A stretch of 64,000 nt of DNA from Mesorhizobium sp. AR10. Lineage in GTDB: Bacteria; Pseudomonadota; Alphaproteobacteria; Rhizobiales; Rhizobiaceae. The notes beneath the pieces were generated by a model. That model saw nothing but the letters and a program-made list of their open reading frames with translations. It was not told the DNA's origin and did no database searches. A program made the translations under genes and the position numbers. Positions 27,132-36,623 of this stretch are shown here, in pieces (position 1 is the first letter of the stretch; the number at the start of each line of letters is the position of its first letter). The DNA lies in contig NZ_CP080523.1 in the NCBI RefSeq assembly GCF_024746795.1, positions 1-64,000 of the forward strand, written 5' to 3'.

Positions 27132-28073
27132 ATGGATTTGCCCGTCGCAAGTGCCATCAAGGACAGCTACGAGCTGTTCCCGCGACAAATGAAGGTCGCC
27201 GCACGTTGGTTGCTCGACCACCCCACGGAGGTCGCACTGCTGTCAATGAGGGAGCAGGCGCGCCGAGCAGGAGTGCCTCCGGCGACACTAACGCGCCTCG
27301 CAAAGCGCCTCGGCTTCGATGGTTTCAACAAATTGAAGGAGATATTCGCCGACAGCATCAGGGAACGGCCGAAAAGCTTCGCGGGACGTGCAGAAGAATC
27401 AATGGCACGACGAGAGGCCGAGGGGGATGGCGTCCTCATCGGCGATACGATCAAAGCCTTGCGGGGCTATCTAAGCGACTTCGCGCAGCCCTCCGCGATT
27501 GCGGCGCTGGCAGCCGCCGCCGATCTCATGGTGGAATCACGACACATTTTTTGTATCGGCCTCCGCTCAAGTTTTCCTGCAGCCCAGCTGATGCACTATG
27601 TCGGGTCATTGCTCGGCTCGCCCACGATATTGCTCGACGGAATAGGCGGGACGGCCAATGATCCGCTCCGGTTTGTCGGTCCGCGAGATGTCTTGCTAGC
27701 AGTTACTGTTAGCCCGTACACTCGCTACACAATGCAGGTCGCCGAGTTCGCGGTTTCGCGCGGTGCGAAGCTAGTCGCTTTGACCGACAGCGAGCTATCT
27801 CCGATCGCTAAACTTTCCGAAATTGTGATCCGCGTTCGGACCGAAATGCCTACGTTTTTTCACACCATGACTCCCGCATTCGCAGCGGTGGAGTGCCTTG
27901 TGGAACTGATCGCGGCCCGGCGCGGAAGCCGCGCGCTTGAAGCCTTGGCGGCGAACGAAGCACATCTCGCAGCATTCGATACTTATGTCCTGCAGATACC
28001 GCGCGTGCCGCAGCGCCCGCGCCCGCCGAGGACGCGCCGGCGTTGTAGCCGAACTTCCACGCGTTGCCGGTGA
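27132..28073 (+). CDS. RpiR-family transcriptional regulator (HTH-SIS)
   Basis: The 313-residue protein has an N-terminal HTH_6 domain (about 1-80; MREQARRAGVPPATLTRLAKRLGFDGFNKLKEIF). A SIS sugar-phosphate-binding domain follows (about 125-260; HIFCIGLRSSFPAAQLMHY, DVLLAVTVSPYTRYTMQVAEFAVSRGAKLVALTDS). The C-terminus is Arg/Pro-rich and may be a read-through extension. It precedes the small-ORF/decarboxylase pair in the same direction with a 112-base gap and probably regulates it. The RBS is weak. RpiR proteins usually sense phosphosugars; the ligand here is unknown. Confidence 0.85.
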   Translation: MDLPVASAIKDSYELFPRQMKVAARWLLDHPTEVALLSMREQARRAGVPPATLTRLAKRLGFDGFNKLKEIFADSIRERPKSFAGRAEESMARREAEGDGVLIGDTIKALRGYLSDFAQPSAIAALAAAADLMVESRHIFCIGLRSSFPAAQLMHYVGSLLGSPTILLDGIGGTANDPLRFVGPRDVLLAVTVSPYTRYTMQVAEFAVSRGAKLVALTDSELSPIAKLSEIVIRVRTEMPTFFHTMTPAFAAVECLVELIAARRGSRALEALAANEAHLAAFDTYVLQIPRVPQRPRPPRTRRRCSRTSTRCR

Positions 28074-28185
28074 TGCGTGAAAACGCAAACGAGATCTTTG
28101 GATACTTTGTAACCGGGGCAGATTTCCGGGCCGTCAAGCTTTAGCGGCTTGCCTTACGAGGTCTGGAACCGAAGGAAGGCCTATC

Positions 28186-28395
28186 ATGTCAAATCTTGCC
28201 GTAAACCGAGCGATCTTTCCATTGCTGAGCGTGCCTAAGGCCACCTCCAGCAATAGGGATCAATCCAGTGCCAATGTCGAGGCGTACCCAGCCGGATTTG
28301 CTTTTCCGTTGTCCGCAGCGTTGCTGCAAGGCATCCCGAGAAGGAAGTGGTGCACGCCGTTGCGCTCCGGTCACACGTTCGGCGGGAGGTACTGA
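28186..28395 (+). CDS. Small protein upstream of the PLP decarboxylase
   Basis: A 69-codon frame with AAGGAAGG seven bases upstream of ATG and a stop two bases before the decarboxylase start, so translation would be coupled. The sequence has no clear domain; it contains SSANVEAYPAGFAFPLSAALL and a basic GIPRRKWCTPLRSGH tail with one Cys. It may be a leader peptide, a small partner, or a peptide substrate for the nearby ligases. Its function is unknown. Confidence 0.45.
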   Translation: MSNLAVNRAIFPLLSVPKATSSNRDQSSANVEAYPAGFAFPLSAALLQGIPRRKWCTPLRSGHTFGGRY

Positions 28396-28397
28396 CG

Positions 28398-29939
28398 ATG
28401 TCTTCAGAGTTTGCAGAATTCCGTCACTTGGCCGAAGCGGTTCGGCCGCTTTGTGTCACTTTGGGTATGATCGGCCCGAGCCGCTTGGAAACAGATCGCC
28501 TACAGCAACCGAACCTTCGCGACGTCGCAGGGGGTATTGCGAGCATCTTTGAGGCGCTCGATTTTTCGGCATCCTGCCCTTCACTCGACAACGCACAGGG
28601 GAGGGGTACGGGGCCCTGTGCGGATCTCGCTGCCTTCGCAGCCTCCCTCTATGGTGCCCCATTTGCGCGTATAGGCATCGCAGGAAGCTCCGGATCAAAC
28701 GTCACAAGTGCCCTTGCTCTTCGCCACCTTCTTGGTCGCCCTGCGAAGGTTCTTATCGACAGATCCGCGCATGTCAGCGTAATCGGTGGACATGCCATAG
28801 CTGGCTCCGAAGTAGCATGGCTCCAACGACGGTTCGACGTGACGATTGGCGTCCAAGCACCACTGTCACATCAGGACGTGGCCATTGGCTTGGAGGCCAA
28901 TCCCGACACGGACGCGGTCATCATAACGTCGCCAATTTACGACGGCTCGCTGGCTGCAGATTTCGACTCCCTTCGACGGATTTCCGATGCCCGAGGGGTG
29001 CTTTTGATCGTCGACGCGGCTTGGGGCTTTTTTCATGGTCTTCTGCATAAATGCGGCTTCCCGCCGTCCGCGGCAGGCCTTGCAGATGCCACCATCATCA
29101 GCCCGCACAAAAAGGGTTGCGGCCTGTCGCAGGTCTCGCTCACTCTGTTCCAGAACCGGAACTTGATGGCTGCATACGACGCCGTCTCCGACATGGGCCT
29201 TGCCTCTACAAGTCCTGCATACTACGCGCTGCTGCCGCTGGAGGTTTCGCTCAATTTTTGGGCAAGCAACCAGGGTCAGGAATGTGGTCGCGCTATGGTG
29301 GAGACCGCGGAAGCGTTTGGGACCGCGATGGCACGGCTGCCGGGGATTGGCCGGATCCGAGCGACGGATCTCGGTCAACACTATATTGATGATCCGTGCC
29401 ACGTTCTTCTGTCAACTCGTGGTACCGGGCTCAGTGGCTACGATATTCTCTCTGCACTTGGAAGTCGCTTCGATGTCGATGCTGAGATGGCGACCCTGAC
29501 CTCAGTCCTCTTTCTGTTCGGTCCTGAGCACTTGGAGACTTGGCGGTACACTGTCGATGCGATGGAAGAAGTCCTCCTGACAACCCCGCGTAGAGGGTCG
29601 GTCCCGGATTTCGCCCCGCCGGATGAGCCAGCAAAACAACTGCTACCTCTGCATGCTGCGATGTTCGGGCCCAAACGACCCGTGCCACTTGATCATGCGA
29701 TCGGACGCATCTCAGCCCAGCAGATCGGCGCCTATCCGCCTGGGGCGGCCATCATAGTCCCAGGCGAGATCATAAGCCGGAAAGCGGTTGAATATCTCTG
29801 CACCGTCCAAGCCGCCGGCTCTCGGCTCAAAGGCGTGGATGGACGTCTAGAGGAAATCGGCTTGATCGTCTCTGACATCGGAATGGAAAAGGCGTTGGTG
29901 CACGGATCGTTTATTGGTGTGGGTTTAGGCAAGCGGTAA
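28398..29939 (+). CDS. Orn/Lys/Arg decarboxylase-family PLP enzyme, C-terminus replaced by IS5
   Basis: The 513-residue fold-type I PLP protein has the GSSGSNVTSALAL block, ITSPIYDGSLAD, the IVDAAWG Asp and the Schiff-base Lys in ISPHKKG. It ends in a C-terminal decarboxylase domain with IGAYPPGAAIIVPGE. It should decarboxylate a basic amino acid to an amine. The start at 28398 has GGGAGG upstream; a longer frame from 28347 overlaps the small gene. IS5 copy 2 begins at 29891, so the last 16 residues (ALVHGSFIGVGLGKR region) are IS-encoded. The catalytic core is complete, but loss of the natural tail may affect oligomer contacts. Confidence 0.8.
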   Translation: MSSEFAEFRHLAEAVRPLCVTLGMIGPSRLETDRLQQPNLRDVAGGIASIFEALDFSASCPSLDNAQGRGTGPCADLAAFAASLYGAPFARIGIAGSSGSNVTSALALRHLLGRPAKVLIDRSAHVSVIGGHAIAGSEVAWLQRRFDVTIGVQAPLSHQDVAIGLEANPDTDAVIITSPIYDGSLAADFDSLRRISDARGVLLIVDAAWGFFHGLLHKCGFPPSAAGLADATIISPHKKGCGLSQVSLTLFQNRNLMAAYDAVSDMGLASTSPAYYALLPLEVSLNFWASNQGQECGRAMVETAEAFGTAMARLPGIGRIRATDLGQHYIDDPCHVLLSTRGTGLSGYDILSALGSRFDVDAEMATLTSVLFLFGPEHLETWRYTVDAMEEVLLTTPRRGSVPDFAPPDEPAKQLLPLHAAMFGPKRPVPLDHAIGRISAQQIGAYPPGAAIIVPGEIISRKAVEYLCTVQAAGSRLKGVDGRLEEIGLIVSDIGMEKALVHGSFIGVGLGKR

Positions 29940-31008
29940 CCGCAATAGCCTTTGTAGCGTAGCCATGCCTTTCAAACACAATACCAGCCGCCGCCATCAT
30001 ATTGAGAAGATGAAGTTCAGGGTGACGAACTGGCCAGAATATGAGGCAGGACTTCGTCATCGCGGCAGTTTGACCCTGTGGGTGACGCCGGAAGCCCTGT
30101 CCAGGTGGCAAGCGCCAAGACGCAAGACACGTGGCGGCCAGCACCGCTATTCTGATCTGGCGATCGAGACCACCTTGACGCTGGGCCTTGTGTTTGGCCT
30201 GCGGCTGCGCCAGGCAGAAGGCTTGCTGGGATCGGTGCTGCAACTGATGGGGCTGGCGCTCGCTGTCCCCGATCATACTACCCTGAGCCGTCGGGCGCGG
30301 ACATGGCAATCGCCCAACAAACGGCATGATCGCCAGGTTCCGCCGGAGGGACCAGTGCATGTTCTTGTCGACAGCACCGGCCTGCAGGTCTACGGCGCGG
30401 GTCAGTGGCTGGAGGAGAAGCACGGCGCCAGATCCCGTCGCAGTTGGCGCAAGCTGCATCTGGCACTGGATGCCGACAGCGGCGAGATCATTGCCCATAC
30501 CCTGACTGATCAGGACACTGGCGATGTCTCTCAAGTTGAGCCACTACTCGACCAGATTGGCGGTCCGATCGGACAGCTTACTGCTGACGGCGCCTATGAC
30601 GGAAAACCGACTTACGACGCAGTCATCGATCATAGCGCTGCCGCCGCAATCGTCATTCCGCCTCGTGCCAACGCGGTCGAACCATTCGACGATAGACCTG
30701 CCGGCCAAAGGGACCAGCATATCGCCGCAATCGGCAGAGACGGCCGGATGAAATGGCAGGTCTCCAACGGTTATGGCAAACGCTCGCTGGTCGAGACCGC
30801 CATAGGGCGATACAAGTCCACCATTGGGCGGCGTTTGCGGGCACGGTCGCTTCCCGTTCAGCAGACCGAAGTCGCCATCGGCTGCGCCGTCCTCAACCGC
30901 ATGCTTGCCTGCGCACGCCCGAAATCCGCCCGCCGCAAGGCGGCCACGGCATAGCCTGCCGCTTCAAAGATCGACAGCCGCTCAAGTCCGGACCCATGCA
31001 CCAACGCC
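29891..31008 (+). mobile_element. IS5-family insertion sequence, copy 2
   Basis: Same 1118-bp length and GGCGTTGGTGCA termini as copy 1, opposite orientation. It supplies the stop codon of the decarboxylase gene. No target duplication is visible. Confidence 0.88.
29965..30954 (+). CDS. IS5-family transposase, copy 2
   Basis: The 329-residue transposase has the same triad regions as copy 1 and few substitutions (for example VTPEALSRW, QDTGDVSQ, GQLTADGAY). Apparently intact. The two copies in opposite orientation flank about 27 kb and could invert it. Confidence 0.9.
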   Translation: MPFKHNTSRRHHIEKMKFRVTNWPEYEAGLRHRGSLTLWVTPEALSRWQAPRRKTRGGQHRYSDLAIETTLTLGLVFGLRLRQAEGLLGSVLQLMGLALAVPDHTTLSRRARTWQSPNKRHDRQVPPEGPVHVLVDSTGLQVYGAGQWLEEKHGARSRRSWRKLHLALDADSGEIIAHTLTDQDTGDVSQVEPLLDQIGGPIGQLTADGAYDGKPTYDAVIDHSAAAAIVIPPRANAVEPFDDRPAGQRDQHIAAIGRDGRMKWQVSNGYGKRSLVETAIGRYKSTIGRRLRARSLPVQQTEVAIGCAVLNRMLACARPKSARRKAATA

Positions 31009-31036
31009 CGTTACCACGACCTCGCGGTTCCAGCCG

Positions 31037-31153
31037 TTGCAACAAAACCTACAAATCAATTTACAGATACTTTGCATCCGCCAATCCCCGACGATGCTAC
31101 GTTCACGCGGCGGCTGAGTAGGCCCGGTTGAAAAACTGATGCCGATTTACGCT
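31037..31153 (+). repeat. 115-bp leader repeat, copy 2 (upstream of ATP-grasp gene)
   Basis: Partner of 3428-3542. It ends 33 bases before the ATP-grasp ATG. Its first base triplet is TGC instead of TGT, so the possible NifA site is imperfect here. Confidence 0.6.
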
Positions 31154-31185
31154 CGATCCGCCGCAGAAGTCGGAGATAGGAACCA

Positions 31186-32484
31186 ATGGCAAGAAAAGCG
31201 CTCATCTTGATTGAAGGCGATACATCGGGCAACGGTATGCTATATGTGCAAGCGGCCCGGCGACTTGGCCTTCATCCAATCACTCTGTCGGCTGACCCGA
31301 CTCAATACGGCTATGTTGCGTCGGAATGCATTGAGGCAATTCGTGCCGATACAGACAATCTCGATGCACTGATCCGTGAGTGTTCTCGGTTGCGAACGAC
31401 TTATGACATTGCGGGTATTACTGGTTTCGCCAGTCTGGGCGAGTCGGTCTATGCGATGGTTGCCAAGCTCTGCCGGCATTTCGATCTACCGGGACCGGAC
31501 CCCGCATCCATTGAACGATGCTGCGACAAGTTCGTTCAACATCAGATCCTAACGGAGGCCGGCGTTCCAATACCCGGTTTTCGCCTGGCCGCGAATGCAA
31601 CGGAGGTAGAAGACTCTGCCACCGACATCAGGCTACCGGTGGTTGTTAAGCCAGCCGTAGGCACCGGCAGTACCGGTGTCCGATTGTGTCGCACAGTCGA
31701 TGAGTTGGCCGAACATGCGACCCATCTGTTGGGGGGGCAGTGCATATCGGACTCTCCGCCGAAGGTATTAGTCGAAGAGTTCGCACAAGGCTCCCACTAC
31801 AGCATTGAGGTAATGGGAAATGAGGTCTTTGGAATCGCTGCCGCTGACTTCGGCCGCCCACCTCATTTCGTCTGTCGCGAGTATATCTATCCAGCCACGC
31901 TGACTGATGACGAGTATAGGCGGATCGCGGATGTTTCACTGAGGTGCTTGCGCGCTCTCGGCCTCGGCTGGGGTCCAACGAACATTGATGTCCGATGGAC
32001 GAAGCTTGGCCCAGTGGTCATTGAAGTCAATCCACGTCTTGCTGGCACGCCCACTCCTCAACTGGTTAAGTTGGCTTACGGTGTCGATCTCGTTACCGAG
32101 CACATCAAGCTTGTCATCGGCGATGAATGGAATTTGTGCAAAAGACATTCGCGCACTGCGGTCGCGCGGTCTCTTATTCCTGATCGCGATGGCATCCTCG
32201 ATTGGATTGATGGCGACAGTCAGGCGGCGGCTATATCGGGTGTCGCCGAGGTCAAGTTCTATGCTCAACCCAAGATGCCGATCGTCAGGAAAGGCGATTG
32301 GCGAGACAAGATCGGATATGTCACTGCCGTTTCACCGAGCCTTCCTCAGACCGAGGCGATACTTCAGCGTGCCGTCGACCTGATCCATTGGTCGATCTCA
32401 CCATTTCCGGCCGTTGGCGAACAGGAGCAATCTGCGGCCCCTGACATCGCCGCACCTGCGCAGATGGCGCCAGGTAAGAGGTGA
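31186..32484 (+). CDS. ATP-grasp ligase (L-amino-acid-ligase / carboxylate-amine ligase type)
   Basis: The 432-residue protein has a pre-ATP-grasp domain (KALILIEGDTSGNGMLYVQAARRLGL), the ATP-binding loop LPVVVKPAVGTGSTGVRLC (about 152-170), VEEFAQGSHYSIEVMGN, and the metal site in NIDVRWTKLGPVVIEVNPRLAGTPTPQLV. A C-terminal domain of about 110 residues resembles that of BacD/RizA-like dipeptide ligases. It probably joins two amino acids or an acid and an amine. AGATAGGA precedes the ATG. It follows the decarboxylase and precedes a MATE exporter in the same direction, an arrangement common for small exported metabolites. Confidence 0.82.
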   Translation: MARKALILIEGDTSGNGMLYVQAARRLGLHPITLSADPTQYGYVASECIEAIRADTDNLDALIRECSRLRTTYDIAGITGFASLGESVYAMVAKLCRHFDLPGPDPASIERCCDKFVQHQILTEAGVPIPGFRLAANATEVEDSATDIRLPVVVKPAVGTGSTGVRLCRTVDELAEHATHLLGGQCISDSPPKVLVEEFAQGSHYSIEVMGNEVFGIAAADFGRPPHFVCREYIYPATLTDDEYRRIADVSLRCLRALGLGWGPTNIDVRWTKLGPVVIEVNPRLAGTPTPQLVKLAYGVDLVTEHIKLVIGDEWNLCKRHSRTAVARSLIPDRDGILDWIDGDSQAAAISGVAEVKFYAQPKMPIVRKGDWRDKIGYVTAVSPSLPQTEAILQRAVDLIHWSISPFPAVGEQEQSAAPDIAAPAQMAPGKR

Positions 32485-32900
32485 TTGTCGTAGAAGGTTG
32501 ACGCAGTAGAGAGATGGATTTGTCGCAAGGGGCTGAACCGGGGCGCATGGAAGGATCCGTATCTGCGATACGCGGCGAGAATGGTGAGGTGCCCGACGAT
32601 TGGTGGGTCCGGATTGAGGCGTAACGTCTCTCTCTCTTGGAGAATGGCACTGGCAACGGCCTGACGCCCAGCATCGTCACAATCGGCGCTTCATATGTCG
32701 AGGGGCCTGCGCAATGCTTCCTTGAAGTTGCAGCTCCGGCGGATGCTATCGTCTTAAGCCTCCTGGGATTTTAGGCCAAGCACTGACAGACCAGTCAAAC
32801 TGGTGTCCCTTGAGCATCGTAGCTTGCTGAACTGAGTCCAGCGGCTCCGGGCCAGACCGCCGGGCAATTGAGACGTTGCAATCGTACAATAGGACCCGAC
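32485..32900. other. 416-bp gap between ATP-grasp and MATE genes
   Basis: No gene recognised. The second part may hold the promoter of the MATE gene. No strong -35/-10 or sigma54 element was found. Confidence 0.4.
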
Positions 32901-34244
32901 ATGGAACAGAAAGCGCCGATCTGCGGCTATAGGCAAGTCCCGGTCACCAATCGACAGATCCTGGCGATCGCCATTCCCATGACGGTCGCGTACCTCACGA
33001 CGCCGCTGGTCGGCCTCGTAGACTCGATCGTGATCGGCCGAATTGGCGATGCCGCGTTATTTGGCGGTCTTGCGGCCGGGGCCATGGTTTTCGATTTCAT
33101 CTTTGTGGTCTTCGAGACTGTGCGCTCCGTTGCGTCCAGCCTTGTCGCCCAAGCCTTCGGGAGAGGCGATAGCCTGGAAGAGCGGGCGGTCTTCTTGCGC
33201 GCATTTGTCATTGCCGCCATCTCCGGCTTTGCTCTGGCGCTGCTTGCACCCCTGATTGCCTCAATCAGCGAATGGTTCATTAATGCGGAACCTGCCCTGA
33301 CTGCCGCGATGGATCTTTACATCCGCATCCGCCTTCTCTCGGCGCCTGCAGCGCTTATCAACTATGTAATCCTCGGCTATTTGGTAGGTCGCGCCGAAGT
33401 CGGTATCGGACTTTTCCTGCAACTCCTCCTCAATGGGATGAATATCGCGTTAACAAGTTTTCTTGGCGTTTATCTCGGCTGGGGTATCGCAGGAGTTGCT
33501 TGGGGAACGATCTGCGCTGAAGTCGCCGCCATGACCGTCGGCATGGTCATCCTCTTTGGGCGTTTCTCCGCGATGCCAAAAATATCGCCCCAGCATACGT
33601 TAAACGTCGCGGCGATAAGGTCGATGGTTCACCTCAATGGCGACATCATGATCCGTTCCTTCGCGCTCATGGGGGCATACATCCTTTTCATGCGGCAGAG
33701 CGCGCAGCTAGGTACCGCGACACTCGCCGCCAATGCGGTGCTGATGCATTTTTTACTGTTCGCTGAGTACTTCCTTTCGGGGTTCGCGACCGCAGCACAG
33801 CAGTTCGCCGGTCGTGCCATCGGCGCCGGTGATCGGCCGGCTTTCTTGCGTGCCGTTAGACTGACAGCGGGTTGGGGATTCGCGCTTGCAGGCTTTATGA
33901 GCGTCTTGCTCTTCGCGTTCGGCGAACAGCTTGTCGGCACCATCACAAAGGCCACGGACGTGCGTACAGAGGCGGTTCCCTATCTTTCTTGGGCGATCTT
34001 CACGGCACCAAGCGGCGTGCTTGCCTTCCAGATGAACGGCGTCTTCCTGGGCGCAAGCTGGTCGCGCGACATACGCAACATGATGTTCTTGTCCTTCGTG
34101 ACCTTTGTCACAGCTTTGTTTGCGCTCGGGCAGATATTCGGCAACAGCGGGCTCTGGGCCGCCTATCACATTTTTCTGCTCGTGCGGGGGACTAGCCTGC
34201 TGTTGCTCATGCGCCGCCGCCTCCGCACCACATTCGCGAAATGA
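32901..34244 (+). CDS. MATE-family multidrug/metabolite exporter (NorM/DinF type)
   Basis: The 447-residue inner-membrane protein has about 12 hydrophobic segments in two MatE halves. The first opens ILAIAIPMTVAYLTTPLVGLVDSIVIGRIGD, a typical MATE N-terminus, and the second begins near residue 240 (HLNGDIMIRSFALMGAYILF). It would export a cationic or amphipathic compound in exchange for H+ or Na+. Start 32901 has AGGA upstream; an upstream ATG at 32868 lacks an RBS. Its place behind an amine-forming decarboxylase and a ligase suggests it exports their product. Intact, with no frameshift. Confidence 0.88.
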   Translation: MEQKAPICGYRQVPVTNRQILAIAIPMTVAYLTTPLVGLVDSIVIGRIGDAALFGGLAAGAMVFDFIFVVFETVRSVASSLVAQAFGRGDSLEERAVFLRAFVIAAISGFALALLAPLIASISEWFINAEPALTAAMDLYIRIRLLSAPAALINYVILGYLVGRAEVGIGLFLQLLLNGMNIALTSFLGVYLGWGIAGVAWGTICAEVAAMTVGMVILFGRFSAMPKISPQHTLNVAAIRSMVHLNGDIMIRSFALMGAYILFMRQSAQLGTATLAANAVLMHFLLFAEYFLSGFATAAQQFAGRAIGAGDRPAFLRAVRLTAGWGFALAGFMSVLLFAFGEQLVGTITKATDVRTEAVPYLSWAIFTAPSGVLAFQMNGVFLGASWSRDIRNMMFLSFVTFVTALFALGQIFGNSGLWAAYHIFLLVRGTSLLLLMRRRLRTTFAK

Positions 34245-34407
34245 CCAGTCGATCGGCGGTCGGTCACTTCGAGTGATGTTGATTTTGTTGCTACACTACG
34301 AGCTGATTTCAGCACAGAGGACCGTAGGATCGTCGTCGAATAGCGAGATTTGTAAGCGCCTTGGTGCGGGAGATTGTTTGTCGGGCGCATAGTCGTCTAC
34401 GCGGTCG
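34245..34407. other. Unassigned spacer after the MATE gene
   Basis: No gene or strong terminator hairpin seen. Confidence 0.3.
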
Positions 34408-34713
34408 ATGTTCACCGACAAGCCCGGCCTATGCTATGCCCTCGCCGGTAGAGAGATCACGCCGGAAGTCAAGCATCGCCGGCACAAGGAGCTAAACAAT
34501 CGGGTCGAAAACTCCCACCAGCCGATGCGACGACGAGAACGGATCATGAAGCGTTAAGTCACTGGGCCAGCTTCAGCGGTTCGTCTCCATCCACGACCCA
34601 TCGGCAACCTGTTTCACTCTCCCCGCCATGCTCTATCATCTTCCAACCATCGCGATCTGCGCAGCACTACCATGAAATTCTGGCTCGAAATCTCCCATGT
34701 CGCAGCAGCTTGA
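34408..34713 (+). pseudogene. IS6-family transposase, C-terminal remnant
   Basis: Reads MFTDKPG, REITPEVKHRRHKELNNRVENSHQPMRRRERIMKR, an in-frame stop, then GNLFHSPRH and SSNHRDLRSTTM. It is the same region as residues after the third catalytic Glu in IS6 copy 2, heavily decayed. Confidence 0.75.
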
Positions 34714-35288
34714 AGACTAACTTCGCTGGCCATTGCTGTCCGGCCTGTCGATAACTTTACGATGTCGTTCCATTTCATGATCTATGGGCTTTGCGCGATA
34801 GATGGGGACGGTGCCATATGCAAAGGCGTTCGGCCGAAGCATTGCCGCCCTTCCTTCGCCGCCTAATAATCGAAAGTGGGCAGGAACACCCGATCAAGAT
34901 CACTGCCTGGTCATGCAACCGGAATAGTAGCCCAGCGTGTAAACGGTTGAAGCAGCGTCGAAGCCCTAAACTCGTTGAAACATCGGGGCGTCCGGTTGGA
35001 TGTGCGGCCACGTCGGTCCCTCTCTGGGCTACGAGATGCCCGATTGTCGACATTTTGTTGATAAAACGTTTGCAAAATCTTTATGAATATGTCATCTTGA
35101 CTTCCGTCGTCGGGTTCAGGGGAGCTCATATGGGGAATGGCAGCGGAAGAAGTGATTGAAAGGGCTGGTTGATCGGCTCAGGTTTGTTTTCCCTCACCCC
35201 AATCAAGATCGTCTCGAATTCTACGGCATCTACGCCCCGGCATTACATGGCTGTTGCGCCAAGATCGTTCCAAAGGAGCTTCTACTAA
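34714..35288. other. 575 bp without a recognised gene, upstream of M24 paralogue 2
   Basis: A 122-codon plus frame (34791-35159) has no RBS and no family likeness. AT-richer sequence near 35040-35100 (TTGTTGATAAAACG) may hold the promoter of the downstream gene. No NifA or sigma54 pattern. Confidence 0.4.
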
Positions 35289-36431
35289 ATGACGAATGTC
35301 GATCTTTCTTTCTCGGTTGAAGAATACCGGTCGCGGCTCGCTAGCATCCGACGGCAAATGGAGAAACAGAACGTCGATGTTCTTGTAGTGGATGATGTCG
35401 AAGCGATGACGTGGCTCTCGGGTTACGGCGTGTCCGAGACACTCTGGAGGTGCTGCTGCATTCCGAAGGAGGGCGAGCCGTTTCTTCTCGTGCGCGAGCT
35501 TGATGTTGCACCGGCGCGGGAGAAGAGCTGGTTCAGGGATATCTTGGGTTTCGTCGACTGGGAAGAACCCGTCGACGTTCTGGTACAGGAGATCGGGAAA
35601 CGCGGATTGGCCGGCGGCCGGCTTGCGGTCGATTTCGAATCCCATTCAATGACGCTCGCCCGGTTTGACAAGCTTCGCAAGGCGCTGCCCGATACAGACT
35701 TTGTGGATTTCGGAAAGACGACCTGGGAGTTGCGCCTGGTCAAGTCGACCACTGAAGTCAGCTATCTTCAGCGAGCGGCCGAGATTGCGGACAAAGCGAT
35801 GGCGCGAGCCGTCAAGGCTGTTCGGCTCGGCGGCACCGAGCGTGATGTCTCTGCAGCGGCGGCTGCTGCCTATCTCGAATTCGGTGCCGATGATGCCTAC
35901 GTCGGCCCAATCACTTCGGGAACGGGCTGGGACTTTCTGCACGGCCACCTTCACTCGCATCCGCTTGAGCGAGGAGCGGTCGTACACATTGAATTAATCC
36001 CTCGTGTCCGTTGGCACACGGCGCGTCTTATGCGCTCAGTGGTCGTGGGTGAGCCTACAGACGAGCAGAAGCGCGTTGCTAGCACTTTGGCTGAACTCCA
36101 AGAGCGTCAGATTGCGGCGATGCTTCCCGGTGCCAAAGCGCGCGATGTAGATGCTATTTTGAGAGATGCAGTAGTCGCGCAGGGCCTTCGCGAAAGCTTC
36201 AATAACATTACGGGGTATACATTGGGGCTCTGCCCGCCGAGCACTCAACGTGCGAGTGACTTCACCCGAACTTTCAACCCAACCGCCGAATGGCTTGTTC
36301 AGCCGAACATGGTCTTCCACATGTACGTTTCCGCTCACGGGCTCGCATTCAGCGAGTCTGTGCTGGTCACGGAAAGCGGGGGGCAACGGCTCACTCAAAC
36401 GCCACGCATGCTCTATTCAACTGAGGGATAG
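35289..36431 (+). CDS. M24 (creatinase/prolidase fold) hydrolase, paralogue 2
   Basis: The 380-residue protein is a paralogue of the genes at 3587 and 51808. The N-domain opens FSVEEYRSRLASIRRQMEKQNVDVLVVDD. The M24 domain has FLHGHLHSHPLERGAVVHIELIPR, TGYTLGL and MVFHMYVSAHGLAFSESVLV, so three of the five usual metal ligands are replaced while the active-site-type His in HGHLH stays. Expected to hydrolyse a C-N bond in a small cytoplasmic substrate. AAGGAG lies eight bases upstream of the ATG. A truncated binding-protein gene follows at 36624, so this was once a transporter-hydrolase operon like that at 47.7-53 kb. Confidence 0.82.
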   Translation: MTNVDLSFSVEEYRSRLASIRRQMEKQNVDVLVVDDVEAMTWLSGYGVSETLWRCCCIPKEGEPFLLVRELDVAPAREKSWFRDILGFVDWEEPVDVLVQEIGKRGLAGGRLAVDFESHSMTLARFDKLRKALPDTDFVDFGKTTWELRLVKSTTEVSYLQRAAEIADKAMARAVKAVRLGGTERDVSAAAAAAYLEFGADDAYVGPITSGTGWDFLHGHLHSHPLERGAVVHIELIPRVRWHTARLMRSVVVGEPTDEQKRVASTLAELQERQIAAMLPGAKARDVDAILRDAVVAQGLRESFNNITGYTLGLCPPSTQRASDFTRTFNPTAEWLVQPNMVFHMYVSAHGLAFSESVLVTESGGQRLTQTPRMLYSTEG

Positions 36432-36623
36432 GCCAAATGAGTAAATAGACCAAGAATGGGTCTTGTAGAGAAGGGGATCAGAAAAAGCTAACGGGCTAAA
36501 GGTATGTCTTCCGGCCGATCTTTCCAAAGTTTCGGTCGCTGAAACTGAGGAGGAGATGTGAGTGGCTGTGCCACTTGACGGGTCCGGCAATTAACAAACT
36601 CAAATACAAAGGGAGGATACGGA

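Noticed and set aside
31037..31153. Sigma54 promoter within the 115-bp leader repeat
   Set aside because: TTGCA is present but the matching GG at -24 is missing in both copies.
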